In this document: positions 42,777 to 50,152 of the stretch, piece after piece
Numbering within the stretch: the stretch's first letter is position 1
Layout of the letters: the number at the start of each line of letters is the position of its first letter
DNA from: Bacteroidales bacterium
Lineage (GTDB): Bacteria; Bacteroidota; Bacteroidia; Bacteroidales; TTA-H9
Length of the DNA stretch: 50,152 nucleotides
Direction of reading: 5' to 3'
Assembly: GCA_030656615.1 (NCBI GenBank)
Contig: JAUSOY010000017.1
Coordinates: forward strand, 1 to 50,152
Made by a program: the position numbers and the translations under genes
The notes under the pieces: model-generated
The model's database searches: none
Seen by the model: the letters and a program-made list of their open reading frames with translations, nothing else
What the model was told of the DNA's origin: nothing

Positions 42777-44071
42777 TGAGCACAAACTTTCTCAACACAA
42801 GCAATTTGCCTTTTTGTAAAGGCTGCGGTCATGATCTTGTTTCGAAAAACACTGCCAAAGCACTTGATATGCTTGGTCTTGATCCCAAAGATGTTATCGT
42901 GGTAACTGACATTGGTTGTCATGGTATTATCGATAAAGCGCTGAATGCCCATACTGTTCATGGACTTCATGGCCGTTCTGTTGCACTGGCAACCGGTGTA
43001 TCTTTGGGGGTTCAGGAACCTGGAAAGAAAATACTGGTTTTTCTTGGTGATGGAGGTGCTACCATCGGTTTACAACACATTATCGAAGCAGCACGCCTCA
43101 ACCTGAATATGAGCATCGTTATCCACAATAACTATTTGTATGGAATGACCGGCGGGCAAACTTCCGGCCTAACTCCTGAAGGATTTCGCACAACCACTGC
43201 CCTCAGCGGAAATACTTTTGCGGCTCACGACTTATGTGCTCTAACCCATGCTGCAGGTGCGTCTTATGTTACACGTATCATGGGCATTGGCGATTTCTCT
43301 GATCAATTGGCAGAAGCTTATAAAACAAAAGGATGCTCGGTAATAGAAGTGATAGAGCTTTGCCCCAGTTATGGCGTAAAATTCAATCCGAACCGTAAAT
43401 TACGTGATATTGCCTTTGAAGCAGGAAAGCCTGAGGGCGTATGGACAAATGACAGACCTCCATTCAACGGATCTGATTCAAACTTCAAGGAAAAATATCT
43501 GAAGCCCAACGTTAAATCACTTTTTGATAAGCTTGATAAAATTAATATTAAATACCCAAGCAGCCTTAATAAGGGCTACTCAATTGTTCTCAGTGGATCG
43601 GCGGGTGAAGGCGTTCAGCTGGCAGCCAGCATCATCACTAAAGCAGCATTAAGTTGTGGGTTAAATGCCACCCAAAAGGGCAGCTATCCAGTTACTGTAG
43701 GTGTAGGCTTCTCTTCCTCAGAAATCAATCTTTCACCCGAAACCATCAACTACCATGGGATGGATATTCCGGATTTGGTAGTGGCCACATCGGAAGAAGG
43801 GCTGGCATACAGCCTTAAGAAAATCAAACAGATGCAAGGTGGAATTCTCATCATTGATCAAAGCCTTGATGTACCAATAACAGGAGCGAAAGTTATTCCA
43901 TTTGATTTCAGAAGCTTTGGGGCAAAAAATGCATCCATTATGGCTTCTATATTTTTCGCCGATAAAACGGGTATTATCCCTCGCGAATCCATCCTCGACA
44001 TGATGGAAAGTAGTGGACTTGCCGCAAAATTACCACTCGAAAAAATACTGGCTGCCCTCGATCGGGACTAA
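42776..44071 (+). CDS. Fused beta-gamma subunit of 2-oxoacid:acceptor oxidoreductase
   Basis: 431 residues. The beta part (1-~240) has the four cluster cysteines of the family, C14-C17 (FCKGCGH), C48 (DIGCHG) and C196 (ELCPSYGVKFNP), and the thiamine diphosphate motif from GDGG (91-94) to IHNNYLYGMTGGQTSG. From about residue 267 a gamma domain starts (YSIVLSGSAGEGVQLAASII). No ferredoxin-like delta domain is encoded nearby. The enzyme should interconvert a 2-oxoacid plus CoA with an acyl-CoA, carbon dioxide and reduced ferredoxin. It is the last gene of the operon, before a strong terminator. Confidence 0.92.
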   Translation: MSTNFLNTSNLPFCKGCGHDLVSKNTAKALDMLGLDPKDVIVVTDIGCHGIIDKALNAHTVHGLHGRSVALATGVSLGVQEPGKKILVFLGDGGATIGLQHIIEAARLNLNMSIVIHNNYLYGMTGGQTSGLTPEGFRTTTALSGNTFAAHDLCALTHAAGASYVTRIMGIGDFSDQLAEAYKTKGCSVIEVIELCPSYGVKFNPNRKLRDIAFEAGKPEGVWTNDRPPFNGSDSNFKEKYLKPNVKSLFDKLDKINIKYPSSLNKGYSIVLSGSAGEGVQLAASIITKAALSCGLNATQKGSYPVTVGVGFSSSEINLSPETINYHGMDIPDLVVATSEEGLAYSLKKIKQMQGGILIIDQSLDVPITGAKVIPFDFRSFGAKNASIMASIFFADKTGIIPRESILDMMESSGLAAKLPLEKILAALDRD

Positions 44072-44095
44072 GTTTTTTCGTAAAAACAAACAACA

Positions 44096-44130
44096 GGCCA
44101 AAGAATTCTTACTAATTCTTTGGCCGTTTT
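44096..44130 (+). terminator. Terminator of the symporter/oxidoreductase operon
   Basis: A perfect 12-bp stem, GGCCAAAGAATT (44096-44107) with AATTCTTTGGCC (44114-44125), a 6-base loop, then GTTTTT. It lies 25 bases after the beta-gamma stop and separates this operon from the LpxR-like gene. Confidence 0.9.
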
Positions 44131-44156
44131 TATTATGTATTTCCTTAAATTGCAAG

Positions 44157-45134
44157 ATGTTTAAGCCATTTTTACATCCTATCCTTGCCGTTTTTCTATT
44201 CGCTGCGATACCAATAATCTCATCTGCTCAGAAAAATGACACACTCAAAACATATCCTGAAATATGTGTACTTGTGGATAATGACGCGTTTACATTAAAC
44301 AAAGATTTGGACCACTACTACACCACCGGTATTTATCTTGGATATAAAAAACCTGCCAGAGACCGTAGTATAGGTCATTATAGCACAAAGACCCAAAAGC
44401 AGATCACTCTGCAAATGAGAATGTTTACACCCATATACATTGGAATGACCGATCCGGCTTACATGGACAGACCTTTCGCCGCGGTTCTCAGTTTAGCATA
44501 CAAGCACTCCTTTTACTTTTCAATTCCATTATATTTCGGAATAGGTGCTGAGGCCGGCTGGATTGGCCCTTCCAACAGAATTTCGGGGATGCAGGAACTA
44601 TTGCATGATGTCTTCAGAATGCAAAAAGCACTGGGATGGAAATTTCAAATAAATGATGCTCCTATATTTAATATCTACCTGGATGCAGCAAGAGGCATTT
44701 CGACAGGCAGGCAATCAGATATAATTTTCGAATCACACCTGGCTGCAGGAAATTTATTTACTTTTTTTCGTCAGGAGGTTCTGTTCAGGATTGGGAAATT
44801 ACAAGCCATCAATAATTCCATGCACTATGGAGCCAGTATAAAAAGCAATGAACTATCAGACAAAACAAATGAAATCTACTTTTTTGCGGGACCTGGCATC
44901 GAAGGAGTTGTACATAATGGAAGTATCGAAGGCAATTTAATTGGCAAAAAATCAATTTATACCGAAAAAGCCTTCCCCTTCGTTTACAAATTCAGAATGG
45001 GTTTCATGATGCAACGCAGGACTTACAGTTTTGGAGTAGTCTATCACTGGCTCACCAAAGAAACTATTTGGGCCAGAAATCACCAATATGTTGGAATACT
45101 GTTTACTCAGAAACTGAATACAAAACATGATTAG
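44157..45134 (+). CDS. LpxR-like lipid A deacylase family outer membrane protein
   Basis: 325 residues from ATG 44157. The open frame extends back into the oxidoreductase gene, but the signal peptide MFKPFLHPILAVFLFAAIPI starts here, after the terminator. The mature part opens with VDNDAFTLNKDLDHYYTTGIYLGY, quoted here as VDNDAFT and DHYYTTGIYLGY, matching the NDxF ... YTxG pattern of LpxR proteins. Aromatic-rich alternating strands and a C-terminal FTQKLN fit an outer-membrane barrel. LpxR removes 3'-linked acyl chains from lipid A; activity here is inferred. Confidence 0.75.
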   Translation: MFKPFLHPILAVFLFAAIPIISSAQKNDTLKTYPEICVLVDNDAFTLNKDLDHYYTTGIYLGYKKPARDRSIGHYSTKTQKQITLQMRMFTPIYIGMTDPAYMDRPFAAVLSLAYKHSFYFSIPLYFGIGAEAGWIGPSNRISGMQELLHDVFRMQKALGWKFQINDAPIFNIYLDAARGISTGRQSDIIFESHLAAGNLFTFFRQEVLFRIGKLQAINNSMHYGASIKSNELSDKTNEIYFFAGPGIEGVVHNGSIEGNLIGKKSIYTEKAFPFVYKFRMGFMMQRRTYSFGVVYHWLTKETIWARNHQYVGILFTQKLNTKHD

Positions 45135-45565
45135 GTTTGTGTAGAATTGTACCTTTAATCCGCTGATGAAAACATTAAGGCCGTATAATGAAAAATATTG
45201 CACTGATAGGCTTAAACAAAAAGGACTACTCCCCGAAACTGCACTTAACGCAGGAATCGGTCTCGGGAAACTCGCAAGTAAAATAGCTCAAACCACACAT
45301 CAATTATTTGCTTTCATCCTGGCTATGTCAAATGTCATTGCATCGAAAACGGTCGTGGGTTACAATCTTGGACTCGTTTAAAGCGGTTTAAGTTCTTATA
45401 AAAACCCTAAAATTTAGTTTCTCCCAGATAATAATCCTTTATCCGAGACATCTAACATTAAGAAAGAGGCAGATAAGTAAAAAAAAGAATAAGAAGTCTT
45501 GTTTCTTACAAAAAAATAACGAACTTTGCACTCCGTTTTTAAGAAACTATTTAACACGAAGAATC
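45135..45565. other. Region without a confident gene upstream of rpmB
   Basis: 430 bases. Plus-strand open frames of 71 codons (45166-45381) and 32 codons (from 45188, MKNIALIGLNKK) occur but match nothing I know. The right end holds a near-consensus -7 element, GAACTTTG (45521-45528), ahead of rpmB. Confidence 0.45.
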
Positions 45566-45802
45566 ATGTCAAGGATATGCCAGATCACCGGTAAAGCAGT
45601 CATCACTGGTAACAGAGTTTCGCACTCAAACAAAAAAACCAGAAGAAGATTCTACCCCAATCTCCAGCTGAAGAAATTCTTCATCCCTGAAGAAAACCAG
45701 TGGATTACATTAAGGGTATCAACTTCCGCTATTCGTACCATCAACAAAAATGGTATTAGTGCCGTATTAAAAGAAGCCAGAGAAAAGGGTTATATCGCAT
45801 AA
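45566..45802 (+). CDS. rpmB: Ribosomal protein L28
   Basis: 78 residues. [21 protein letters not shown] followed by [12 protein letters not shown], with RTINKNGI and the end EAREKGYIA, are hallmarks of L28, a 50S subunit protein. The N-terminus has one cysteine, so this is the zinc-free form. It is followed by its own terminator; rpmG (L33), which often follows rpmB in Bacteroidota, is not there. Confidence 0.97.
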   Translation: MSRICQITGKAVITGNRVSHSNKKTRRRFYPNLQLKKFFIPEENQWITLRVSTSAIRTINKNGISAVLKEAREKGYIA

Positions 45803-45834
45803 AATACCCTTATTAAAATATTAGAGAGCTAGAG

Positions 45835-45870
45835 AGCTGCTGTCAAAAGAAATTTTGGCGCAGCTTTTTT
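45835..45870 (+). terminator. Terminator after rpmB
   Basis: AGCTGC (45835-45840) pairs with GCAGCT (45860-45865), with CAAAA and TTTTG extending the stem inside, followed by TTTTTT. Just before it the octamer AGAGAGCT is repeated in tandem (45823-45838). Confidence 0.7.
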
Positions 45871-45938
45871 AGTATAAAAATAAAGGGCGCATTACTTCGT
45901 TAACTCCCATACAGATCCTTTACTGTCTGTATTATTAA

Positions 45939-45946
45939 TATCTTTG
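45939..45946 (+). promoter_or_regulatory. -7 element of TonB-dependent receptor gene (TATCTTTG)
   Basis: TATCTTTG matches TAnnTTTG and lies 47 bases ahead of the ATG at 45994. Confidence 0.6.
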
Positions 45947-45993
45947 AACCTCCTGCGGATTTCAGCAGGAATTCTGATTTTTACTTGCTCCGG

Positions 45994-48534
45994 ATGAATG
46001 CTCGATTTACTCTTTTAATAGCCATATCATTATTCATTAGCTCCGTGCTGAATGCACAGGAACGCACTCATGCAACGGTTAGCGGACGAATAACCGACAC
46101 GAAAGGCATTGGCATAGAATTGGTTAATATTGCCATAAGCGGACAGCCTGGTGGCACAGCCAGTGAAAAAAGCGGATTGTATTCTTTGGAAATTGCCTCC
46201 GGCAAAAAAACGGAATTACTGTTTTCTTTTATTGGATTTGAACTAAAATCGGAAACAGTTTTTGCTAAGAAGGGTGAAAAAATCATACTTAACGTAATTC
46301 TCAAAGAGTCATCAACGGATTTGCCATCTGTTTCTATTGAAGATAAACAACTGCGATCGACCAGTCTGAATCGCATTGATCCTAAAGCTGCGGCGGTTAT
46401 TCCGACCCTGGGGGGGGGTATAGAAGCCCTTGTCAAAACCATGCCCGGTGTAAGCTCCAATAATGAATTATCTTCCCAATATTCGGTACGCGGTGGCAAT
46501 TTCGATGAAAACCTTGTTTACGTAAACGATTTCGAAGTTTACCGCCCATTTTTAATCAGGGCAGGGCAACAGGAAGGTCTCAGCTTTCTCAACCCCGATA
46601 TGGTTTCATCTATTTTATTTTCTGCCGGTGGTTTTGATGCCGTGTATGGAGATAAAATGTCATCAGTACTTGACATTCAATACAAACGCCCTATTAAATT
46701 TGGTGGATCGGTTAATTTAAGCCTTCTTGGGGGCTCTTTTCATCTCGAAGGAATTTCAAAAAATGAGAAATTAACCTATCTGCTGGGTGTACGTCAAAAA
46801 TCAAATCAATATGTCCTTTCGGCTCTGGAAACCAAAGGCGACTATAAACCTTCGTTTACTGATATTCAAACGAATCTGAATTACCAAATTAGTAAGACGC
46901 TGGAAGTTTCTTTTCTTGGTAATCTCTCTTTAAACTCCTACGTACTTCAGCCAACCGATCGCGAAACAGATTTTGGGACGATCAATGAAGCCTATCGTTT
47001 AAAAATTTATTTTGAGGGCCAAGAAAGGGATCATTTTACGAATTATATGGGTGCCTTTTCTACTACATGGAAACCTTCGGAGGATGTAAAACTGAAACTG
47101 ATGGCCTCTGGTTTTCAAAGTATTGAAAGCGAAAATTATGACATTTTAGGACAATATTGGATTGGACAAATAGATACCGATCTTGGAAGCGATGAATTTG
47201 GTGGAGTACTTGAAGCCAAGGGTATTGGTTCTTATTTAAACCATGCACGCAACCAGCTGGAAGCCACCGTATTTAATGTAGAACATCGGGGGTCGCTTCT
47301 CCTTGCCGGAGATAATTACTTGCAATGGGGTCTTAAATTCCAGCACGAAAAAATAGATGACTACATCAACGAATGGGAAATGATAGATTCGTCGGGTTAT
47401 TCGGTACCCAGGCCACCCGACTCTATTGGATACACCAATCCAGCCTCACAACTCCCGTATCCCTTGATGATGAATTATCGGCTTCAAACCAACATTTCGA
47501 TGCAATCAAACCGAATTTCCGGTTTTATTCAGAAAACATGGAATTTTCTAACGCCACAAACTGATTATATTTTTTCAGCTGGTATTCGAACTCAGTATTG
47601 GGATTTCAATAAACAATGGATAGTAAGTCCGCGTGCAACGCTCTCAATAAAACCTGATTGGGAAAATGATTTCTTATTCCGGTTTTCAGCCGGAGCCTAT
47701 CATCAACCTCCATTTTATCGCGAATTAAGAGGTTTGGATGGCAAACTAAACGAAAACATTAAGGCTCAATCATCCTTTCAGTTTCTTGCTGGTTCCGATT
47801 TTAACTTCACAGCCTGGAAACGACCTTTTAAATTTATTACCGAAGTATATTTCAAAAAACTTGACAATCTGATTCCTTACGATATCGACAATGTCAGGAT
47901 ACGCTATTATGCTGAAAATTCGGCCAGTGGATATGCCGCAGGGATTGATTTTAAAGTAAATGGTGAATTTGTAAAGGGCGCCGATTCATGGGTGAGTTTA
48001 TCGCTTTTAAAAACCATGGAAGACATTCAGGACGATTTTTATTGGGAGTACTATAATAAAGAAGGTGCCACAATTATTCCCGGGTATACAACAGATGTTG
48101 TTGCCATTGACAGTGCACGAATAGAGCCTGGGATGTATCCGCGGCCGACCGATCAGCGTATCATGTTTAATCTGTTTTTTCAGGATTATCTTCCCAATAA
48201 CCCAACGTATAAAATGCATCTTAATCTGGTTTTTGGATCAGGATTGCCCTTTGGACCTCCTAAATCACAAAAATATCTTCAGACTTACCGGATTCCACCC
48301 TATCGTAGAGTTGATATCGGTTTTTCGAAACAAATAAAGGGAGAAAATCAGTCAATGTCCGGATTTTTAAAACATTTCAAATCCGTATGGATAACTGCTG
48401 AGGTTTTCAACCTATTACAATTCAGTAATACGGTATCCTATATCTGGGTAACCGATGTTTCGGGCCGGAAATACGCAATACCTAACTATCTCACCCCCCG
48501 CCAAATTAACATTAAACTGGCCATTAATTTTTGA
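45994..48534 (+). CDS. TonB-dependent receptor with carboxypeptidase-regulatory-like domain
   Basis: 846 residues from ATG 45994; TTG 45985 is rejected. Signal peptide (1-~22), a CarboxypepD-reg-like domain (~26-105, ATVSGRITDTKGIGIELVNI), a plug domain (~130-240, with IEALVKTMPGVSS and YSVRGGNFDENLVYVND) and a 22-strand barrel to the end (IKLAINF). It imports a ligand across the outer membrane using TonB energy; no SusD partner is present, so a siderophore, metal or peptide ligand is as likely as a glycan. Codons 139-142 contain a run of nine G (46410-46418), where loss or gain of one G would truncate the protein. The exonuclease gene starts three bases after the stop. Confidence 0.93.
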   Translation: MNARFTLLIAISLFISSVLNAQERTHATVSGRITDTKGIGIELVNIAISGQPGGTASEKSGLYSLEIASGKKTELLFSFIGFELKSETVFAKKGEKIILNVILKESSTDLPSVSIEDKQLRSTSLNRIDPKAAAVIPTLGGGIEALVKTMPGVSSNNELSSQYSVRGGNFDENLVYVNDFEVYRPFLIRAGQQEGLSFLNPDMVSSILFSAGGFDAVYGDKMSSVLDIQYKRPIKFGGSVNLSLLGGSFHLEGISKNEKLTYLLGVRQKSNQYVLSALETKGDYKPSFTDIQTNLNYQISKTLEVSFLGNLSLNSYVLQPTDRETDFGTINEAYRLKIYFEGQERDHFTNYMGAFSTTWKPSEDVKLKLMASGFQSIESENYDILGQYWIGQIDTDLGSDEFGGVLEAKGIGSYLNHARNQLEATVFNVEHRGSLLLAGDNYLQWGLKFQHEKIDDYINEWEMIDSSGYSVPRPPDSIGYTNPASQLPYPLMMNYRLQTNISMQSNRISGFIQKTWNFLTPQTDYIFSAGIRTQYWDFNKQWIVSPRATLSIKPDWENDFLFRFSAGAYHQPPFYRELRGLDGKLNENIKAQSSFQFLAGSDFNFTAWKRPFKFITEVYFKKLDNLIPYDIDNVRIRYYAENSASGYAAGIDFKVNGEFVKGADSWVSLSLLKTMEDIQDDFYWEYYNKEGATIIPGYTTDVVAIDSARIEPGMYPRPTDQRIMFNLFFQDYLPNNPTYKMHLNLVFGSGLPFGPPKSQKYLQTYRIPPYRRVDIGFSKQIKGENQSMSGFLKHFKSVWITAEVFNLLQFSNTVSYIWVTDVSGRKYAIPNYLTPRQINIKLAINF
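46410..46418 (+). repeat. G9 homopolymer in TonB-dependent receptor
   Basis: Nine consecutive G within codons 139-142 (Leu-Gly-Gly-Gly). With eight G the frame reads GTA TAG and stops at once; with ten it reaches TAA after about 14 codons. It is the longest G run noticed in this AT-rich window. Confidence 0.9.
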
Positions 48535-48537
48535 GGT

Positions 48538-49245
48538 ATGCGATTTAGCAAACGGAATAGCAATTCTGACATTACCAACGGAGAACCACTGAAACTCAAG
48601 CAGACACAAGCTGGGGATATTGCTGAATTATCTGAGGATCGGATTGATTTTTTTGCATCTAACATTACTGAAATACCCCGCGAAATAAGCAAACTGGATT
48701 TAGCTGAATTGCCTTTGGCTGGTTTTTCCGGGCAGATCATTGTAGTGGATGATGAAAACAGTTGCTGGGAAGCCTGTGAAATATTACAAAGAATCGATAT
48801 CCTTGGTTTTGATACGGAAACACGTCCGAGTTTTAAAAAAGGAGAATTCCATCAAATAGCCCTTCTTCAATTATCAAGTGCTTCTACAGTATACCTGTTT
48901 CGTCTGAATAAAATAGGACTACCCGATTGTTTACGACGGATTCTTGAACAAGAAACAATTCTGAAAGTAGGCATTGCGCTCGAAAACGATATCCCTGAAC
49001 TACGATATTACGGATCCATCTCACCAGCTTCCATGGTAGATTTAAACCGAATATGCGGACGTTTGGAATTTGTCAGCATCGGTGCAAGAAAGTTAGCAGC
49101 CCTGTTCCTGGGCTTCAGACTCAGTAAGGCTCAGCAAACCAGCAATTGGGAAAACGAAACCCTTAGCCCCTCGCAACAAATTTATGCCGCTACCGATGCG
49201 TGGGTCTGTCGTGAAATTTATCTCCGTTTGAATGGATTATCATAA
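48538..49245 (+). CDS. DEDD-family 3'-5' exonuclease (RNase D-like)
   Basis: 235 residues. The exonuclease motifs are visible: Exo I Asp92-x-Glu94 in GFDTETRPSF, Exo II Asp152 in LENDIPEL, and Exo III Tyr217-xxx-Asp221 in YAATDAWVCREIY. This is the DEDDy arrangement of RNase D and DNA polymerase I proofreading domains. No HRDC domain follows, so it is a short stand-alone exonuclease acting on RNA or DNA in the cytosol. It begins three bases after the TonB-dependent receptor stop and ends two bases from the convergent corA. Confidence 0.92.
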   Translation: MRFSKRNSNSDITNGEPLKLKQTQAGDIAELSEDRIDFFASNITEIPREISKLDLAELPLAGFSGQIIVVDDENSCWEACEILQRIDILGFDTETRPSFKKGEFHQIALLQLSSASTVYLFRLNKIGLPDCLRRILEQETILKVGIALENDIPELRYYGSISPASMVDLNRICGRLEFVSIGARKLAALFLGFRLSKAQQTSNWENETLSPSQQIYAATDAWVCREIYLRLNGLS

Positions 49246-49247
49246 GT

Positions 49248-50152
49248 TTACATTTTCCGCCTCAAATACCAGGCTAAGCCTCCGGCAGTTGTAATAAGAA
49301 GAGTCCATAATGCCAGATAGCCATATTGCCATTCTAATTCAGGCATATGGCGAAAATTCATACCATAAACACCTACAAGAAATGTTAGTGGTAAGAAAAT
49401 GGTTGACACAACACTCAGGCGTTTCATTACAATATTCATTCGGAGATCATTATTGGCAATATATAAATCCATTATTCCCAAAAATTGTTCCCTAAACATA
49501 TCTAATGTCTGCGTAATCTGTTGAAGATGATCATATACATCATTAAAATAAATCATCGATTCCTTTGAAAGCAAAGGCGACCCTCCGGCAATGAGCTTAC
49601 GGAATTCATCGCGTAATGGCAAAAAATGGCGGCGTACCAAAATAAAGTCTCTTTTCAAACGCAGAATTTGTCCGGCCCGGATTTTGGCCTTTTCGTACAA
49701 TAAATCCGACTCTATTTTCCCTACAGAATCGTCCAGTTCTTCAATCAATACAAAAAATTGATCCACCAAAGAATCTACTAATACATACAAAAGATAATCC
49801 GCACTCAACGACCGAATACGTCCTGAGTTCTTTTCAAGACGCGAAGTAATCATATCGGCCAATCCACCTTGCTTTTCTCTGAAAGACAATAAATAATCCT
49901 TGCCGAGTATAAAACTAATATGCTCTGCCTGCAGTCCCAGCTTACCCGAATAACTCAATAATTTAAGCGTGATAAAGAGTTGTCCGTCAACCTCCTCCAC
50001 CTTTGGTTGATGATTGGCATTTAAAATATCTTCGAGTAATAATGGGTGAATCGAGAAATGCTTCCCCATTTTTTCAATGAGCTCTACATCGGCAATTCCT
50101 GTAACATGATACCAATTGCAATTTCCGGGGGAATACTGCTTAACAGCTTTTT
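49248..50152 (-). CDS. corA: CorA-family magnesium/cobalt transporter (cut by window edge)
   Basis: The visible part is about 301 residues, and the reading frame stays open to the right edge, so the true start is outside. An internal ATG at 50069 is not the start: conserved CorA residues (WYHVTGIADVELIEK) lie upstream of it. The selectivity signature GMNF is in VGVYGMNFRHMPE between the two C-terminal membrane helices. It forms a pentameric divalent-cation channel in the inner membrane. The stop is two bases from the convergent exonuclease stop. Confidence 0.95.
   Translation of the reverse strand, partial: KAVKQYSPGNCNWYHVTGIADVELIEKMGKHFSIHPLLLEDILNANHQPKVEEVDGQLFITLKLLSYSGKLGLQAEHISFILGKDYLLSFREKQGGLADMITSRLEKNSGRIRSLSADYLLYVLVDSLVDQFFVLIEELDDSVGKIESDLLYEKAKIRAGQILRLKRDFILVRRHFLPLRDEFRKLIAGGSPLLSKESMIYFNDVYDHLQQITQTLDMFREQFLGIMDLYIANNDLRMNIVMKRLSVVSTIFLPLTFLVGVYGMNFRHMPELEWQYGYLALWTLLITTAGGLAWYLRRKM

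Noticed and set aside
44013-44156. N-terminal extension of the LpxR-like protein into the oxidoreductase gene
   Set aside because: It would span the upstream stop codon and a strong terminator and place a signal peptide 48 residues inside the protein.
45166-45381. A 71-codon plus-strand frame, and a 32-codon frame from 45188, upstream of rpmB
   Set aside because: No recognisable family, and the frames compete with each other; kept only as a note in the noncoding entry.
45823-45838. Tandem AGAGAGCT octamers as a regulatory repeat
   Set aside because: Only two copies, directly before a terminator; probably incidental or part of the termination structure.
46068-46499. A 143-codon minus-strand frame within the TonB-dependent receptor
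   Set aside because: The receptor plug domain on the plus strand is clear; the antisense frame has no recognisable product.
1-50152. CRISPR array, insertion sequence, prophage or conjugative element
   Set aside because: No regularly spaced repeats, transposase, integrase, relaxase or phage gene was found; the cassette-like gene at the left end has no integrase in the window.

Overview
The window looks like a chromosomal segment of a Bacteroidota bacterium, probably of the Bacteroidia. The evidence is AT-rich coding DNA, repeated TAnnTTTG -7 promoter elements upstream of genes, secreted proteins ending in type IX secretion (Por) sorting domains, an S46 dipeptidyl-peptidase, a carboxypeptidase-regulatory/TonB-dependent receptor, and LytTR regulators with LytS-like kinases. 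No rRNA, CRISPR array, transposase, integrase or phage gene was seen. Most of the window is ordinary core genome.

Layout. 1-1.1 kb: a lone secreted gene in an integron-cassette-like setting. 1.5-6.5 kb: tRNA-Lys, MeaB GTPase, a flippase-like membrane protein, an NlpC/P60 lipoprotein, a DMT exporter and a phospholipase D/cardiolipin synthase-like enzyme. 6.5-11.4 kb: a LytTR response regulator and two tandem TPR sensor kinases, one canonical and one with a degenerate catalytic domain. 11.6-16 kb: yicC-gmk, then on the other strand tsaB-purN-radical SAM-GME-fold-like protein. 16-19 kb: a TolC plus membrane-fusion pair with no pump gene. 19.5-30.9 kb: M1 aminopeptidase, lipid kinase, glycosyltransferase, orphan receiver, pgk, omega-amidase-like nitrilase, M28 peptidase, a secreted thioredoxin-like protein and a DPP7-type S46 peptidase. 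31-36 kb: GDP-mannose synthesis, SprT, a small lipoprotein, and mlaE-mlaF-cvpA. 36-38.6 kb: tdk, a cyclophilin and pheS.

38.8-44.1 kb holds the most interesting metabolic unit: a four-gene operon behind a strong -7 element and a leader that can fold. It encodes a sodium:solute symporter, a class III CoA-transferase, a 2-oxoacid oxidoreductase alpha subunit and a fused beta-gamma subunit, and it ends at a clear terminator. The set would let the cell import a carboxylate, activate it to its CoA thioester and either reductively carboxylate it to a 2-oxoacid or run the reverse reaction. The substrate cannot be read from the sequence.

44.2-50.2 kb: an LpxR-like lipid A deacylase, a stand-alone rpmB, a TonB-dependent receptor with a nine-G tract that looks like a phase-variation switch, a DEDD 3'-5' exonuclease coupled to it, and a CorA transporter cut by the right edge.

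Architecture. Five of seven convergent gene pairs overlap at their 3' ends, and only one is separated by a recognisable bidirectional terminator. Several starts were moved from the longest open frame to a downstream codon, because the longest frame began at a TTG or GTG inside a promoter element or ahead of a clear signal peptide.
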